Made by a program: the position numbers and the translations under genes. Under the pieces are notes generated by a model that saw nothing but the letters and a program-made list of their open reading frames with translations, had not been told where the DNA came from and made no database searches. DNA of 38,376 nt. It comes from Treponema sp. (GTDB lineage Bacteria > Spirochaetota > Spirochaetia > Treponematales > Breznakiellaceae). This document shows positions 25,508-35,172 of the stretch, in pieces. Location: assembly GCA_009781915.1 (NCBI GenBank), contig WQUW01000011.1, positions 1-38,376 on the forward strand, written 5' to 3'. Every line of letters starts with the position of its first letter. Position 1 is the first letter of the stretch.

Positions 25508-25942
25508 ATGAAGAAAATGGTAACACTGGCTTTGGTAGCCGCTCTCGCGGCCGGATTCTCGGCGGCGGCGTTCGCTCAGGATGCCTTCCCGGGCGGCGGA
25601 CAGGGTTTTGGCCCAGGGCAGGGCTTTGGCGGCGGCGGTTGGGGCGGCCGTGGCGGCGGCGGGATGATGTGGCGCTTTATGCTGGACGAGGACGGCAGCG
25701 TCCTTAGCCGGGAAGCGTTTGCCGGGCGGCTGGATCAGGCGGTCGGGATTGGGCTTATTGCCGAATGGGAAAGGGACAGAATGCTGGCGGCATTTGACTG
25801 GCGCCAGTCACGCATGGCTCAGGACGATGCTGGCCCCGGCGTGGCTCCCGGCTCGTTTGGCTTTTGCTGTGACGGCTTCGGCGCGGGCTTTGGCCGGGGC
25901 CGTCGTGGCGGCGGCGGTGGCCCACGAGGGGGCCGCTGGTAG
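25508..25942 (+). CDS. Small Gly-rich secreted protein
   Basis: Signal peptide MKKMVTLALVAALAAGFSAAAFAQ; GFGGGGWGGRGGGG; SD ggagga. Confidence 0.65.
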   Translation: MKKMVTLALVAALAAGFSAAAFAQDAFPGGGQGFGPGQGFGGGGWGGRGGGGMMWRFMLDEDGSVLSREAFAGRLDQAVGIGLIAEWERDRMLAAFDWRQSRMAQDDAGPGVAPGSFGFCCDGFGAGFGRGRRGGGGGPRGGRW

Positions 25943-25951
25943 GCCAGCGCT

Positions 25952-26689
25952 TCATTCCGGGCCCGGCGGCATATGCCGGATCAGAACCCGCTCCATCTCC
26001 GCGGCGGCGGCGGAACCGTAGGCCCTGTCTTCCGGGCAAAGATCGATTTCCTTGTCAAAGACAATCCCTTCGCCCGGCCTTCCCAGAATGATGATCCTCC
26101 CGCCCATGTAAAGCGCCTCGCGGGGGTCGTGGGTTACGGCGACAAGAAGGCGGTTTTCCCGCCCGTTGAGGGACAGGCAAAGATCCATCAGCCGTATTCT
26201 TAGGGGAATGTCAAGGGACTGGAACGGCTCGTCCATGAAAAGCGCCCCGGCGGGCCACGCGAAGGCTCTGGCCAGGGAAACACGCTGGGCCTGCCCGCCG
26301 GAAATTTCGCCGGGGTATGCGTCCTTCTTTTCGTCCAGAAAAACCAGCGAAAGAAAATGCCTGGCCCTTGCTTTGGCTTCATTCTTGCCGAAATCTTTTT
26401 CAAGAGGAAGGGCGATGTTGTCCACGACCGTAAGCCAAGGAAGAAGGCGGCTTTCCTGAAACATGAAGGCCGTCTTGCCCGGCGTTTCCCCCCCGGAAAA
26501 CCGTATCCGCCCGGCTTGGGGTTTCAAAAGCCCCCCAAGGAGCTTTAAAAGCGTGGTTTTCCCGCACCCGGACGGGCCAAGGATAACCAAAGGCCGCCCG
26601 TCCCCGCCGCCGCTCAGTTCGGCGCTGAAACGGTCAAACAGGGGAAGGCCGGTATACCCGAAAGAAAGCCCGCTGACGCTGATGTTCAT
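25952..26689 (-). CDS. ABC transporter ATP-binding protein (SsuB/TauB-like)
   Basis: GPSGCGKTTLLKLLGGL, EISGGQAQRVSLARAF, LFMDEPFQSLD. Confidence 0.85.
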   Translation of the reverse strand: MNISVSGLSFGYTGLPLFDRFSAELSGGGDGRPLVILGPSGCGKTTLLKLLGGLLKPQAGRIRFSGGETPGKTAFMFQESRLLPWLTVVDNIALPLEKDFGKNEAKARARHFLSLVFLDEKKDAYPGEISGGQAQRVSLARAFAWPAGALFMDEPFQSLDIPLRIRLMDLCLSLNGRENRLLVAVTHDPREALYMGGRIIILGRPGEGIVFDKEIDLCPEDRAYGSAAAAEMERVLIRHMPPGPE

Positions 26690-27456
26690 CCCGCGCCGCC
26701 CCTTGTTCCGCCCGCTCTGCCGGCCTTGGGCCCTAGCGTAAGGGCCAGGGAAAGAATGCCTTGGCAAAAGGCGGCGGCGAACACTGTCGCCATAGTCCAC
26801 GCAAAAAGTTCGGGCGCTTGAAGATGGGCCCTTGCCTGCTGCATTCCCGCGCCAAGGCTTCTTAGGGGTTGAACCAGCACTTCAGCCGCCACCACCACTT
26901 TCCAGCACAGGGACAGCGAACTTCGCAGGCCCCCAAGAATGAAGGGAGCGATTGAAGGAACATAAAGGTATTTCAGGGTTTCCCGGCGGCTCATTCTAAA
27001 CGCAGCGAAAAGTTCCTTTAACTTGGGGTCGGCGCTTTTTACGCCTTCGATAGTTGTGGCGGCCATCACCGGAAAAATCATCAAAAAGGCCGTGAAAACC
27101 GGAGTTCGGCCTGACCCAAGAAAAAGAAAGGCGATAAGGATAACCGATATTACCGGAGTCGCCGAGACCACGGAAAAGAGGGGCTTTAGAAACGAATGCA
27201 GCCGCCTGTCCAGCCCTGCCGCTATGCCCGCGGCGATTCCCAGGGGAACGGCGATGGCGATACTCCCCAGCACCCGCAGAAAGCTGTGCCAAAGGGCGGC
27301 GTGAAAGCGGGGGGTCTGAACCAGAGCGGCAAAGCTAAAGATAACGGGCAGGGGGCCGGGCAGAATAAGCCCCGCTCCGTATACCCGCGAGGCGAGTTCC
27401 CAGACAAGCAGCAGGAACACGGCCCCCGCCAGCGCCCACAGCGCCTGTCCTTTCAA
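26686..27456 (-). CDS. ABC transporter permease (SsuC/TauC-like)
   Basis: Multiple TM segments; FAAFRMSRRETLKYLYVPSIAPFILGGLRSSLSLCWKVVVAAEVL EAA-loop region; 4-bp overlap with the ATPase gene. Confidence 0.82.
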   Translation of the reverse strand: MKGQALWALAGAVFLLLVWELASRVYGAGLILPGPLPVIFSFAALVQTPRFHAALWHSFLRVLGSIAIAVPLGIAAGIAAGLDRRLHSFLKPLFSVVSATPVISVILIAFLFLGSGRTPVFTAFLMIFPVMAATTIEGVKSADPKLKELFAAFRMSRRETLKYLYVPSIAPFILGGLRSSLSLCWKVVVAAEVLVQPLRSLGAGMQQARAHLQAPELFAWTMATVFAAAFCQGILSLALTLGPKAGRAGGTRGGAG

Positions 27457-27460
27457 GGCT

Positions 27461-28447
27461 CTAGTCGTCCCGTGTCCAGTAAAACCCGTCGTCCGGCAGA
27501 GCGCCGCCTATGGAAACCGGCGTATTCTCCAGAAACGCCCTGAACAGCGATTCCATAGAGGCCCGCCCCTCGACAGCCGGGATAAACGTATAGTTGCTAT
27601 GGGGGATCGCGGCGGCGGCGACAGAGGCGCTCAGGCCCAGATCGTGCCGCTGGACCAAAGTCCCGGCTTCGGCGGGGTTGGCCTTGACCCATTCGATAGA
27701 ATCCCTTACGGCGTTCAGTATCGCGTCCACCGCTGCGGGATTGGCGGCAGCAAAGGCCCCGTCTACCACAAGAACCGTCATGGGATAATTCCCCTCGCCG
27801 CCAGCCCTGACCCATTCTTCCTGAATGTCCACGACCGCCCTTAAATCCGGCCTGCCAGCGCGGGCCATGGTGGCGAACGGTTCGGGAAGCAGGGCGATAG
27901 AAACCCTGCCGGCGATAAGGGACAGGGCGATTTCGGGAAGGGCAAGGGCAAAGCCCAGGGTTACATCCCGATCCGGCTCAATGCCGTTGGCGATGAGGAT
28001 TTTGCGGAACACATACTCCGGCGTACCCCCCTGTCCCGCCACTTCCACAGTCCTGCCCCTAAGGTCTTCCAGACTTTGCACGCTGGGGTCAGAGCTTAGA
28101 AGGCTTAACATTCCCGTGCCGATAATCGCCGCGGCCTGCACATCCCTGCCCAGCGACCTGATTCTGGCGGCCATGTTGGCGGGCAGTATGCCTACCTGCG
28201 CCTGCCCAGAAAGGAAGCGGGCGGCCATAAGGTCGGGGCCGGCGAGGGCCTGCATCTGCACGGCAAAGCCGGGGATTTCCGGCGGCTCTTCAAAGAGGCG
28301 TATCATCCCCACGCCCGAAGGCCCCCTAATCGCGTATATCGTTAGCGGCTGCCCGTCATGCTCCGGCGCTCCCCGCGCGTGAAGAAGACCGGGGAGGCAA
28401 AGGGCCAGCAAAAGCGGAAGCAAGATTTTTATTTGTCGTGTTTTCAT
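27461..28447 (-). CDS. ABC transporter substrate-binding protein (NMT1/SsuA-like)
   Basis: Signal peptide; SVQSLEDLRGRTVEVAGQGGTPEYVFRKIL..., typical of the nitrate/sulfonate/thiamine-precursor binding family. Confidence 0.75.
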   Translation of the reverse strand: MKTRQIKILLPLLLALCLPGLLHARGAPEHDGQPLTIYAIRGPSGVGMIRLFEEPPEIPGFAVQMQALAGPDLMAARFLSGQAQVGILPANMAARIRSLGRDVQAAAIIGTGMLSLLSSDPSVQSLEDLRGRTVEVAGQGGTPEYVFRKILIANGIEPDRDVTLGFALALPEIALSLIAGRVSIALLPEPFATMARAGRPDLRAVVDIQEEWVRAGGEGNYPMTVLVVDGAFAAANPAAVDAILNAVRDSIEWVKANPAEAGTLVQRHDLGLSASVAAAAIPHSNYTFIPAVEGRASMESLFRAFLENTPVSIGGALPDDGFYWTRDD

Positions 28448-28500
28448 GGGCTAATAATAAAACATTCGCGGCGTTTTTTGAAGCCCGCGCGGGGCCGAAC

Positions 28501-29631
28501 TTAAGGCAGGAGCCCCACCGCCGCTTCAAGGTAGGGGGCGGGGCTCCTGCGCGCCCGCTCTCCCCACACTCCGGCGTGGGCGTTTTGGGCCAGAAACGTC
28601 CATAGCTGCATAGCCGGCACTGTTCTTCCCGTGGCGTACAGAGCGGCGGAAAAATAAAAGGCTGTTCTAAAGTATTCTGTTTCTTCCATAAAGTCCACAA
28701 GCGCCGGCCTTGAAAGAACCCGCTCCATAAGATCGTCCAGCGTGGTAAAGGCAAAGTCAAACTGACGGCGTATAACATAGTCAATAAGCACGGTGTTCTG
28801 GATTAAGAAGGCAAACATAAGATGGTCAACCGCCGTAATGTCCCGGCTTGTCGCGTGCAGAAAAAAGCCCAAAAGCCGGTGCGCCCTTTCGGTAACCATA
28901 TTGTTGTGCCGGTACAGTTCAAGAAAACGGTACGCCCCTTCGGTTTCCAATAGCCTTGCCATAGCGGCCCGAAGATGAACCATTGTCCAAAGATCGTCTC
29001 TGGGAAGGCCGGAGGGCCCGGCCCCCGTGATAATCTCGTTCGCCAGCCTTTCCATTTCCGGGTAATCCTGACGCATCCTGTGGATGTCGGTCATTCGATA
29101 GAGAATTTCCGTGTCAAATCCCGGTGTTTCAAGAAGCGCCCGGTACTCCCACGCCCGCTCGTACTGGCGAAGGGCCAAAAGGAGTTCCCCCTCGGCCATG
29201 AAAGCCTCGCCCATCCAGAACTCCGCCTCGGGAAAGCCTTTCAGGCGGTCGATTTCTTCCAGCGCGCGAGTGGCGGATCCGCCAACAGCCGTTCTTGGAA
29301 CACGGTGAAAAAGGTAGGCAAGGGCGGCGGCGGCGGCGGTTTCGTTGCGGAACGCGATATATTGCTCAATGAAATACAGGGAATCTCCCAAAAGCCTGGC
29401 CTCGGGGGTGGAAAGAAGGCGGATAAGGTCTTCTTCCATCCGGGTAAACTGGGCGTGGCGGCCCCGGCGGGCATCCTCGAAGGCGATAAGGGCGTTCCCA
29501 TAAGCGCCGCTTCGCAACAGGAGTTTGCCTTCTTCCAGCCTGTACCACCACGGCCGTCCGGTCTGCCACTGCCCCCACGACAGCCCCGAAGCGAGCAGTA
29601 TCAGAATACATCCACAGGTAACAATTTTCAT
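28501..29631 (-). CDS. Secreted TPR-like helical repeat protein
   Basis: Signal peptide MKIVTCGCILILLASGLSWG; helical repeat pattern; start overlaps ispG stop by 4 bp. Confidence 0.55.
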   Translation of the reverse strand: MKIVTCGCILILLASGLSWGQWQTGRPWWYRLEEGKLLLRSGAYGNALIAFEDARRGRHAQFTRMEEDLIRLLSTPEARLLGDSLYFIEQYIAFRNETAAAAALAYLFHRVPRTAVGGSATRALEEIDRLKGFPEAEFWMGEAFMAEGELLLALRQYERAWEYRALLETPGFDTEILYRMTDIHRMRQDYPEMERLANEIITGAGPSGLPRDDLWTMVHLRAAMARLLETEGAYRFLELYRHNNMVTERAHRLLGFFLHATSRDITAVDHLMFAFLIQNTVLIDYVIRRQFDFAFTTLDDLMERVLSRPALVDFMEETEYFRTAFYFSAALYATGRTVPAMQLWTFLAQNAHAGVWGERARRSPAPYLEAAVGLLP

Positions 29632-30764
29632 ATCCTGTTCAATTCCTCTTCAAAGGCGGCGTCCGCCTGATTTAACTCTACGCTCCGGATCATCTGCCCT
29701 TTACGGAAGATGAGCGCTTTGTCGCCCGCCCCGGTAATGCCGATGTCCGCGTGGCGGGCTTCGCCGGGGCCGTTAACGGCGCAGCCCATTATCGCCACGG
29801 TAACGTTTTTGCCCAAGGCGTAAAGCCTGTCCTGCCAGCGCCCGGTAAAGGCGTGGGTATCAAAGCCGCTGCGTCCGCACAGCGGGCAGGAAATAACGCG
29901 GACTCCCGGGGAGCCCAGGAGCCTACTCCCCTGCCCTTCACCGCCAGCTACACCAGCGGCGGCCATAAGGATTTCCCGCCCGGCGATTATCTCGTTTTCC
30001 ATGGTGTCCGAAAGGGACACCCGGATGGTATCGCCGATGCCTTCGCCCAAAAGAACCATCAGGGCCGCCGTATTCCGCGCCACCCCCGCGATAAGGGGCC
30101 CGGCCTCGGTTACCCCCACGTGCAGGGGAGCGTCGCTTTGGGCGGCGAACATCCGGTTCGCCTTTATAGTATCGGCAACCGAGGATGCCTTTATTGAGAC
30201 TAGATAATCCTTAAAACCAAACTCGTCAAAAAAGGCGGTTTCCCGCTCCGCCGCCAGCACCAGCGCCTGCGCCGTTTCAAGCGCGCCTTCGTCCACGCGC
30301 AGGCGCAGGTCTAGAGGCAGGCTTCCGCCGTTAACGCCAATGCGGATGGGGCGTGAAAGAGAAGCGGCTTTTTCCAGCACGGCCCTGACCTTATCCTTGC
30401 CGCCAATATTGCCGGGGTTTATCCGTATCTTCGCTATGGGAAAATCGAGGCAGCGCAGGGCGATAGTGTAGTCAAAGTGAATGTCAGCCACCAGGGGCAT
30501 GGACACCCGGCGGGCTAGTTCGCCAAGGGTTTCGGCGGCGGCGATATCGGGGACGGCGAACCGAAGCACGGCGCAGCCCATCTTTTTCAGGCGCTGGATA
30601 CGGGCCGCAAGATCATTCGCCGCCCGTCCCCCTAGGTCAGAAAAAGAAAGGCGGCTTTTCCACATGGTCTGAGCGACCACCGGAAAACCGCCTCCGAGGA
30701 ACACAGGCTCGACATGATCGAAGCCGCCGATTTTGACGCTTCGTGAAATTCGCCCCGGTTTCAT
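29628..30764 (-). CDS. ispG: 4-hydroxy-3-methylbut-2-enyl diphosphate synthase
   Basis: RINPGNIGGKDKVRAVLEKA, IRIGVNGGSL, VISCPLCGR and VAIMGCAVNGPGEARHADIGITG motifs. Confidence 0.93.
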   Translation of the reverse strand: MKPGRISRSVKIGGFDHVEPVFLGGGFPVVAQTMWKSRLSFSDLGGRAANDLAARIQRLKKMGCAVLRFAVPDIAAAETLGELARRVSMPLVADIHFDYTIALRCLDFPIAKIRINPGNIGGKDKVRAVLEKAASLSRPIRIGVNGGSLPLDLRLRVDEGALETAQALVLAAERETAFFDEFGFKDYLVSIKASSVADTIKANRMFAAQSDAPLHVGVTEAGPLIAGVARNTAALMVLLGEGIGDTIRVSLSDTMENEIIAGREILMAAAGVAGGEGQGSRLLGSPGVRVISCPLCGRSGFDTHAFTGRWQDRLYALGKNVTVAIMGCAVNGPGEARHADIGITGAGDKALIFRKGQMIRSVELNQADAAFEEELNRI

Positions 30765-30782
30765 TCCAATCCAGTAAACGTA

Positions 30783-31211
30783 TTACTGAATAATCGTAAT
30801 TACCATCGCGAAAAGGCCAATTGTTTCGGCAATGCCGACAACCATTAGATAGTTACCGAAGCCCTGACCCGTTTCCGCATAAGCGTCGGCGGCGGCGGCG
30901 GCGCACTTGGCCTGTGTATAGGCAACGATGGCGATACAAAGACCCGTGCCCACGCCCAAAATGAAAAGCCGTTCCGGGCTAAGGGTGGGCGTAATAAGCA
31001 GCATCGTAAGAAATCCGTATATAACGTTCGTTATACAAGTAGCCGCAAACACCAGCAAAATGAAAGGCGCGGGCCGCTTTTGAATATAACATTTTTTCCA
31101 CGCGCCAATAACGGTAGGCCCGTTAGCGACCATCCCTATCGCAGCTCCAATCGAGGCAAGTACAAAACTGGCTGCAATTCCAATTTCGCCCAAATTCAAA
31201 CTTCCTTCCAT
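30783..31211 (-). CDS. ntpK: V-type ATP synthase subunit K (proteolipid)
   Basis: Two hairpin-type TM pairs; GIAETIGLFAMVI with conserved Glu. Confidence 0.88.
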   Translation of the reverse strand: MEGSLNLGEIGIAASFVLASIGAAIGMVANGPTVIGAWKKCYIQKRPAPFILLVFAATCITNVIYGFLTMLLITPTLSPERLFILGVGTGLCIAIVAYTQAKCAAAAADAYAETGQGFGNYLMVVGIAETIGLFAMVITIIQ

Positions 31212-31226
31212 GTTAGTGACTCCTTA

Positions 31227-33233
31227 TCACAGCTTGTTCTTTTGCTTGAGCGCAAAAGGATTATATGCGTAACCGGACCATTCCATCTCTAGATGATTGC
31301 CGGCATACTCCAAAAGATTCAGGCGCACCCCGTGGACTATTACCGACAGGGAGGCCAATGCCAAGTTAAGGGCATGACCGAAAACGACAAGCACGACGGC
31401 AAGAGCCATCCGCACGACAAACATGAGGCCGAAAGCGCCCAAGCCCTCCGCGGGGAACGCCATCTGGTTAAATGTTAACCCTATCATGGCCCCGGCCAGT
31501 CCCACCGCGAAAAGGCGTATATAACTGATGATATCGGCAAAACAGCTTACCGTCTTCAAAAATAACGGAAACAGGCCGGCAAAGCTCTTTCCCACGTTTA
31601 CCAGAAAATTGCCGCCATGCTGCTCGGAAAAAACAAGGACAAGGGCCAGCCCCGCCCCCAACAGCCACGGGGCGAAATCCGGAAACGCCACCCCAAGCAG
31701 CATGGTCAAGACAAGGAAGTACAGGCCAAGCATAAACAGAAGCCAGCCCACCTGAGCCACCGCCGCGAGCGACGGCAAAAGCCTGAGTATCCTTTTGCCA
31801 CGGGCCAACACCAATTGCGTTATCGCGATGGTAAAACAGAGAAACATAATCGACCAGCGGGTCTTGTATTCGTCCGCCGGCACTTCGGCGGGAAGCCGGA
31901 ACACGTTCTGCAAAAACAGCGGAAACTCCACCATAGGCCCGACATTGTTGAAGGGCGGAAGTATCAGCGCGCTTAGAAAAAGCGGAAGGTGATTATGGGG
32001 AATCATGAACCACGAACCGGTTATCGTCCCCCACACTATGGTGGTAGAAGAAAGAAGCAATAGCAACTTCGCCACATCCGGGAATACGCCGTTTTTCTTT
32101 TTCATGACAAAGCCCAGCGCCAAGGCGGCTCCCATAATCAGCGCGCCGTAGGCCGCGTCCCCAAGGATCATGGCAAAGAAAACGCTGAAGAAAAGCAAAT
32201 ACGAAGGGCTTATGTCAAACTCCCGGTAGCCGGGAACCGTTCCCAAGAAAGAAAGCAGGGGCTGAAGAGTCCGCGCCACCGGCCCATTCCTAAGCAGGGT
32301 CGGGGGGTTGTCGGACGGGGACGGGTCGTCCCACACCAGCGCCCAGCCGTTTTCCCCGGCTGTCTGCCGCAGTAAATCAATCTTATCGCCGGGAATAAAG
32401 CCGGAAAGCCATGAAACGGTAGACTGCGCGGGCGCATCCTCCAGCGTCCCCATGCCTTCGCTCGCGGTCTGGAACTCAATCTGGGCCAGCACGGCTTCCA
32501 GTTCCTGTTCAAGCGCGTCCTTGCGAAACGAAAGCGCGATAAACTGGCTGTCCAAACGGGCAAGCTCGCCACGGACACCAGCCAAAAGGCCGTCAATCTC
32601 GGAGAAGGACTGTTTGCCCGCCTCGACCGGGGTTTCGCCGGGAACTTCCCCGCCGGGAACAACAACGTACACAATCGCCTTGGTTTTGGCTATGGCGATG
32701 TACGGAATACCGGCGGGCAGGGATTTAAGGGCCTTTGGGGTAAGCTCGTACAGGTAAAGGTCAACGCCGTTTTCTTTCAAAAACTGAATATCCCGCGGGT
32801 CAAAATCGCCCCAGCCCTTTATCCTGGCCTGCTCACGGGAAAGAACGCTTACCTTTTCCTGCAAGGATTTCCGCTTGTCCTCCATGTTCAATATGTGGCG
32901 GAAAAACTCAACACGTTTGCCGTCAGGGGCGTCAAGCGCCTCGGCTGAAAAGGGAACCCCTTCGGAATTGATAAAATCGGTGGAACGCTTGTGGTCGGCC
33001 GGGATACCCTGTCCGGGCGCGCGTTTTTGGGCTTTCGCCTTGGCGGCGTACAACTGTAAAAGCCCAATGGCGCTTTCAATCCCCGCCTTCCGGTTCAAAA
33101 GCTGCGCCAAGGTATCGGACGAGACATTCTTTTTTTCAAGGTGAAGCACCCCGGTTTCCCGAAGTTTTTTAAGCGATATTTCCCGGTATTTGTCCATCAC
33201 CACCAAGGAAACTTTTTTCATGGGTACTATCAT
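31227..33233 (-). CDS. ntpI: V-type ATP synthase subunit I
   Basis: N-terminal MIVPMKKVSLVVMDKYREISLKKLRETGVLHLE; C-terminal ADIISYIRLFAVGLAGAMIG. Confidence 0.92.
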   Translation of the reverse strand: MIVPMKKVSLVVMDKYREISLKKLRETGVLHLEKKNVSSDTLAQLLNRKAGIESAIGLLQLYAAKAKAQKRAPGQGIPADHKRSTDFINSEGVPFSAEALDAPDGKRVEFFRHILNMEDKRKSLQEKVSVLSREQARIKGWGDFDPRDIQFLKENGVDLYLYELTPKALKSLPAGIPYIAIAKTKAIVYVVVPGGEVPGETPVEAGKQSFSEIDGLLAGVRGELARLDSQFIALSFRKDALEQELEAVLAQIEFQTASEGMGTLEDAPAQSTVSWLSGFIPGDKIDLLRQTAGENGWALVWDDPSPSDNPPTLLRNGPVARTLQPLLSFLGTVPGYREFDISPSYLLFFSVFFAMILGDAAYGALIMGAALALGFVMKKKNGVFPDVAKLLLLLSSTTIVWGTITGSWFMIPHNHLPLFLSALILPPFNNVGPMVEFPLFLQNVFRLPAEVPADEYKTRWSIMFLCFTIAITQLVLARGKRILRLLPSLAAVAQVGWLLFMLGLYFLVLTMLLGVAFPDFAPWLLGAGLALVLVFSEQHGGNFLVNVGKSFAGLFPLFLKTVSCFADIISYIRLFAVGLAGAMIGLTFNQMAFPAEGLGAFGLMFVVRMALAVVLVVFGHALNLALASLSVIVHGVRLNLLEYAGNHLEMEWSGYAYNPFALKQKNKL

Positions 33234-33847
33234 GCTGTCGCACCTCTTTGGGCAGGTTTTACCAGGTTCCGTTTGGCTATTTTGCCCCGGACTACCGCGG
33301 CGGTCTGCTGATCGCCCAAGTACACCTGTATCTTCTTGATATTTCCCTTTGTTTCCGGAATCTTTATCTTCTCGAAAAGGTTTACCCGCTGGGTAGTAAC
33401 ACGCAGTTCGTGGCTCAGGCGGCGGCGCTGTTCCTCGACAACTTGGGCTTCAAGGTCAAGAAGGAAGACCGCTTTCAGCCGTTCCACCGCCATATCGAGC
33501 CAAAGGGGCATTCCCACAAGATCGTAAAGGGATACCTCAAACTCAGCGCCCTTAAAAATGGGGATGCTTACGCCTGCGATATTGCCATGCCCTGTCTTTA
33601 CCTCGGTAATTTTGAGAATACCGGGCGTAAAAATCCCCTTCTCCCCGAAAACAGCGATCCACGACTTGAACGTTTCGTTAAGGCGCTTTTTCTCGTCCAT
33701 AAGTTCCTGAATGCGTATCTCCGTTGTCCGTATCTCCGCCTGAAGTTGCTGTTTTTTGAGTATCAGGGTAGGCAGATACCGTTTATACATCTTTAGGGAA
33801 TCTTTCTGTTTTTTCAGCTCGTTTTTGGTGAGCTTGATTTTCGCCAT
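33230..33847 (-). CDS. ntpD: V-type ATP synthase subunit D
   Basis: IKLTKNELKKQKDSLKMYKRYLPTLILKKQQLQ; RRLSHELRVTTQRVNLFEKIKIPE. Confidence 0.92.
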   Translation of the reverse strand: MAKIKLTKNELKKQKDSLKMYKRYLPTLILKKQQLQAEIRTTEIRIQELMDEKKRLNETFKSWIAVFGEKGIFTPGILKITEVKTGHGNIAGVSIPIFKGAEFEVSLYDLVGMPLWLDMAVERLKAVFLLDLEAQVVEEQRRRLSHELRVTTQRVNLFEKIKIPETKGNIKKIQVYLGDQQTAAVVRGKIAKRNLVKPAQRGATA

Positions 33848-33861
33848 CGCCTAAGCCTTCC

Positions 33862-35160
33862 CTAATCTTTTTTCGGCCAGAATTTGGATGTCAGTTCCGT
33901 CCGCAGCCCGGTTTCTTCAGGGCTAAAACAGGCGGAAAGAATTTCCCAGCCCAAATCCAGAGCGCGTTCCAGAGGAATATTTACCGAAAGATCCATCATC
34001 TGTTTTTCAAACAAATCCCCGTATTTAAGAAGCTTTTCGTCCCACGATGTCATGATAAAGCCCATCGACTTTTTCTCCAGCGTGTCTTTGAAAGAGGAGT
34101 AAAGCTTGATCATGCCGTCCATAAGGGCCCGGTGATCCTCCCGTGTTTTGCCGTTGACCATCTGTTTAAGGCGGGAAAGGGAGCCAAACGGCTCGATGCG
34201 CTTGTTTTTAAGGTAATACTGCCCCTCGGTGATGTAGCCGGTGTTGTCCGGCACAGGATGCGTTACGTCGTCGCCGGGCATGGTTGTTACGCCCAATACG
34301 GTGATGGAACCGGCGCTTTCAAAGTCAACGGCCTTCTCGTAACGGCTGGCAAGCTGGCTGTAAAGGTCGCCGGGATACCCCCGGTTACTGGGAACCTGCT
34401 CCTGTATGATCGAGATTTCCTTCATGGCGTCGGCGAAATTGGTCATGTCGGTCAAAAGCACCAGTACGTCCTTGCCTTTAAGGGCGAACTGCTCGGCCAC
34501 GGCAAGGGACATATCGGGAATCATAAGACATTCGACCGTGGGGTCGCTCGCGGTGTGAACAAACATTACGGTGCGGCTTAACGCCCCACCCTCTTCAAGC
34601 GTGTCCTTGAAGTAAAGGTAGTCGTCGTATTTAAGGCCCATGCCGCCAAGGACAATGACGTCAACTTCGGCCTGCATGGCGATACGGGCAAGGAGTTCGT
34701 TGTACGGCTCGCCGGAAACCGAGAAAATCGGCAGCTTCTGGGAAACAACAAGCGTGTTGAACAGGTCGATCATCGGGATGCCGGTGCGGATCATGTTACG
34801 GGGGATGATGCGCTGAGACGGGTTTACCGAGGGCCCGCCTATGGGGATCATGTTGTCTTTAAGCGAAGGCCCCTTGTCCCTTGGCTCGCCTGAACCGGTA
34901 AAAACCCGGCCCATGAGGTTTTCCGAAAAGGAGACCTGCATTTGGCGGCCCAAAAAGCGCACCGTGTCGCCTGTGGAAATACCCCGGCCCCCGGCAAAAA
35001 CTTGCAGGGAAACAATGTCGTTTTCAAGACGGTTTACTTCGGCGAGGGAGGTTCCGAATACCGTGTCAACCTCCGCCAGATCTCCGTAGCGGATTCCGTC
35101 GGCCCTGACCGTAATAACGCTTCCGGTAATTGATTCTATCTTGCTGTATACCTTTTTCAT
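33862..35160 (-). CDS. ntpB: V-type ATP synthase subunit B
   Basis: [52 protein letters not shown]. Confidence 0.95.
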   Translation of the reverse strand: MKKVYSKIESITGSVITVRADGIRYGDLAEVDTVFGTSLAEVNRLENDIVSLQVFAGGRGISTGDTVRFLGRQMQVSFSENLMGRVFTGSGEPRDKGPSLKDNMIPIGGPSVNPSQRIIPRNMIRTGIPMIDLFNTLVVSQKLPIFSVSGEPYNELLARIAMQAEVDVIVLGGMGLKYDDYLYFKDTLEEGGALSRTVMFVHTASDPTVECLMIPDMSLAVAEQFALKGKDVLVLLTDMTNFADAMKEISIIQEQVPSNRGYPGDLYSQLASRYEKAVDFESAGSITVLGVTTMPGDDVTHPVPDNTGYITEGQYYLKNKRIEPFGSLSRLKQMVNGKTREDHRALMDGMIKLYSSFKDTLEKKSMGFIMTSWDEKLLKYGDLFEKQMMDLSVNIPLERALDLGWEILSACFSPEETGLRTELTSKFWPKKD

Positions 35161-35172
35161 TATAACCTAACC

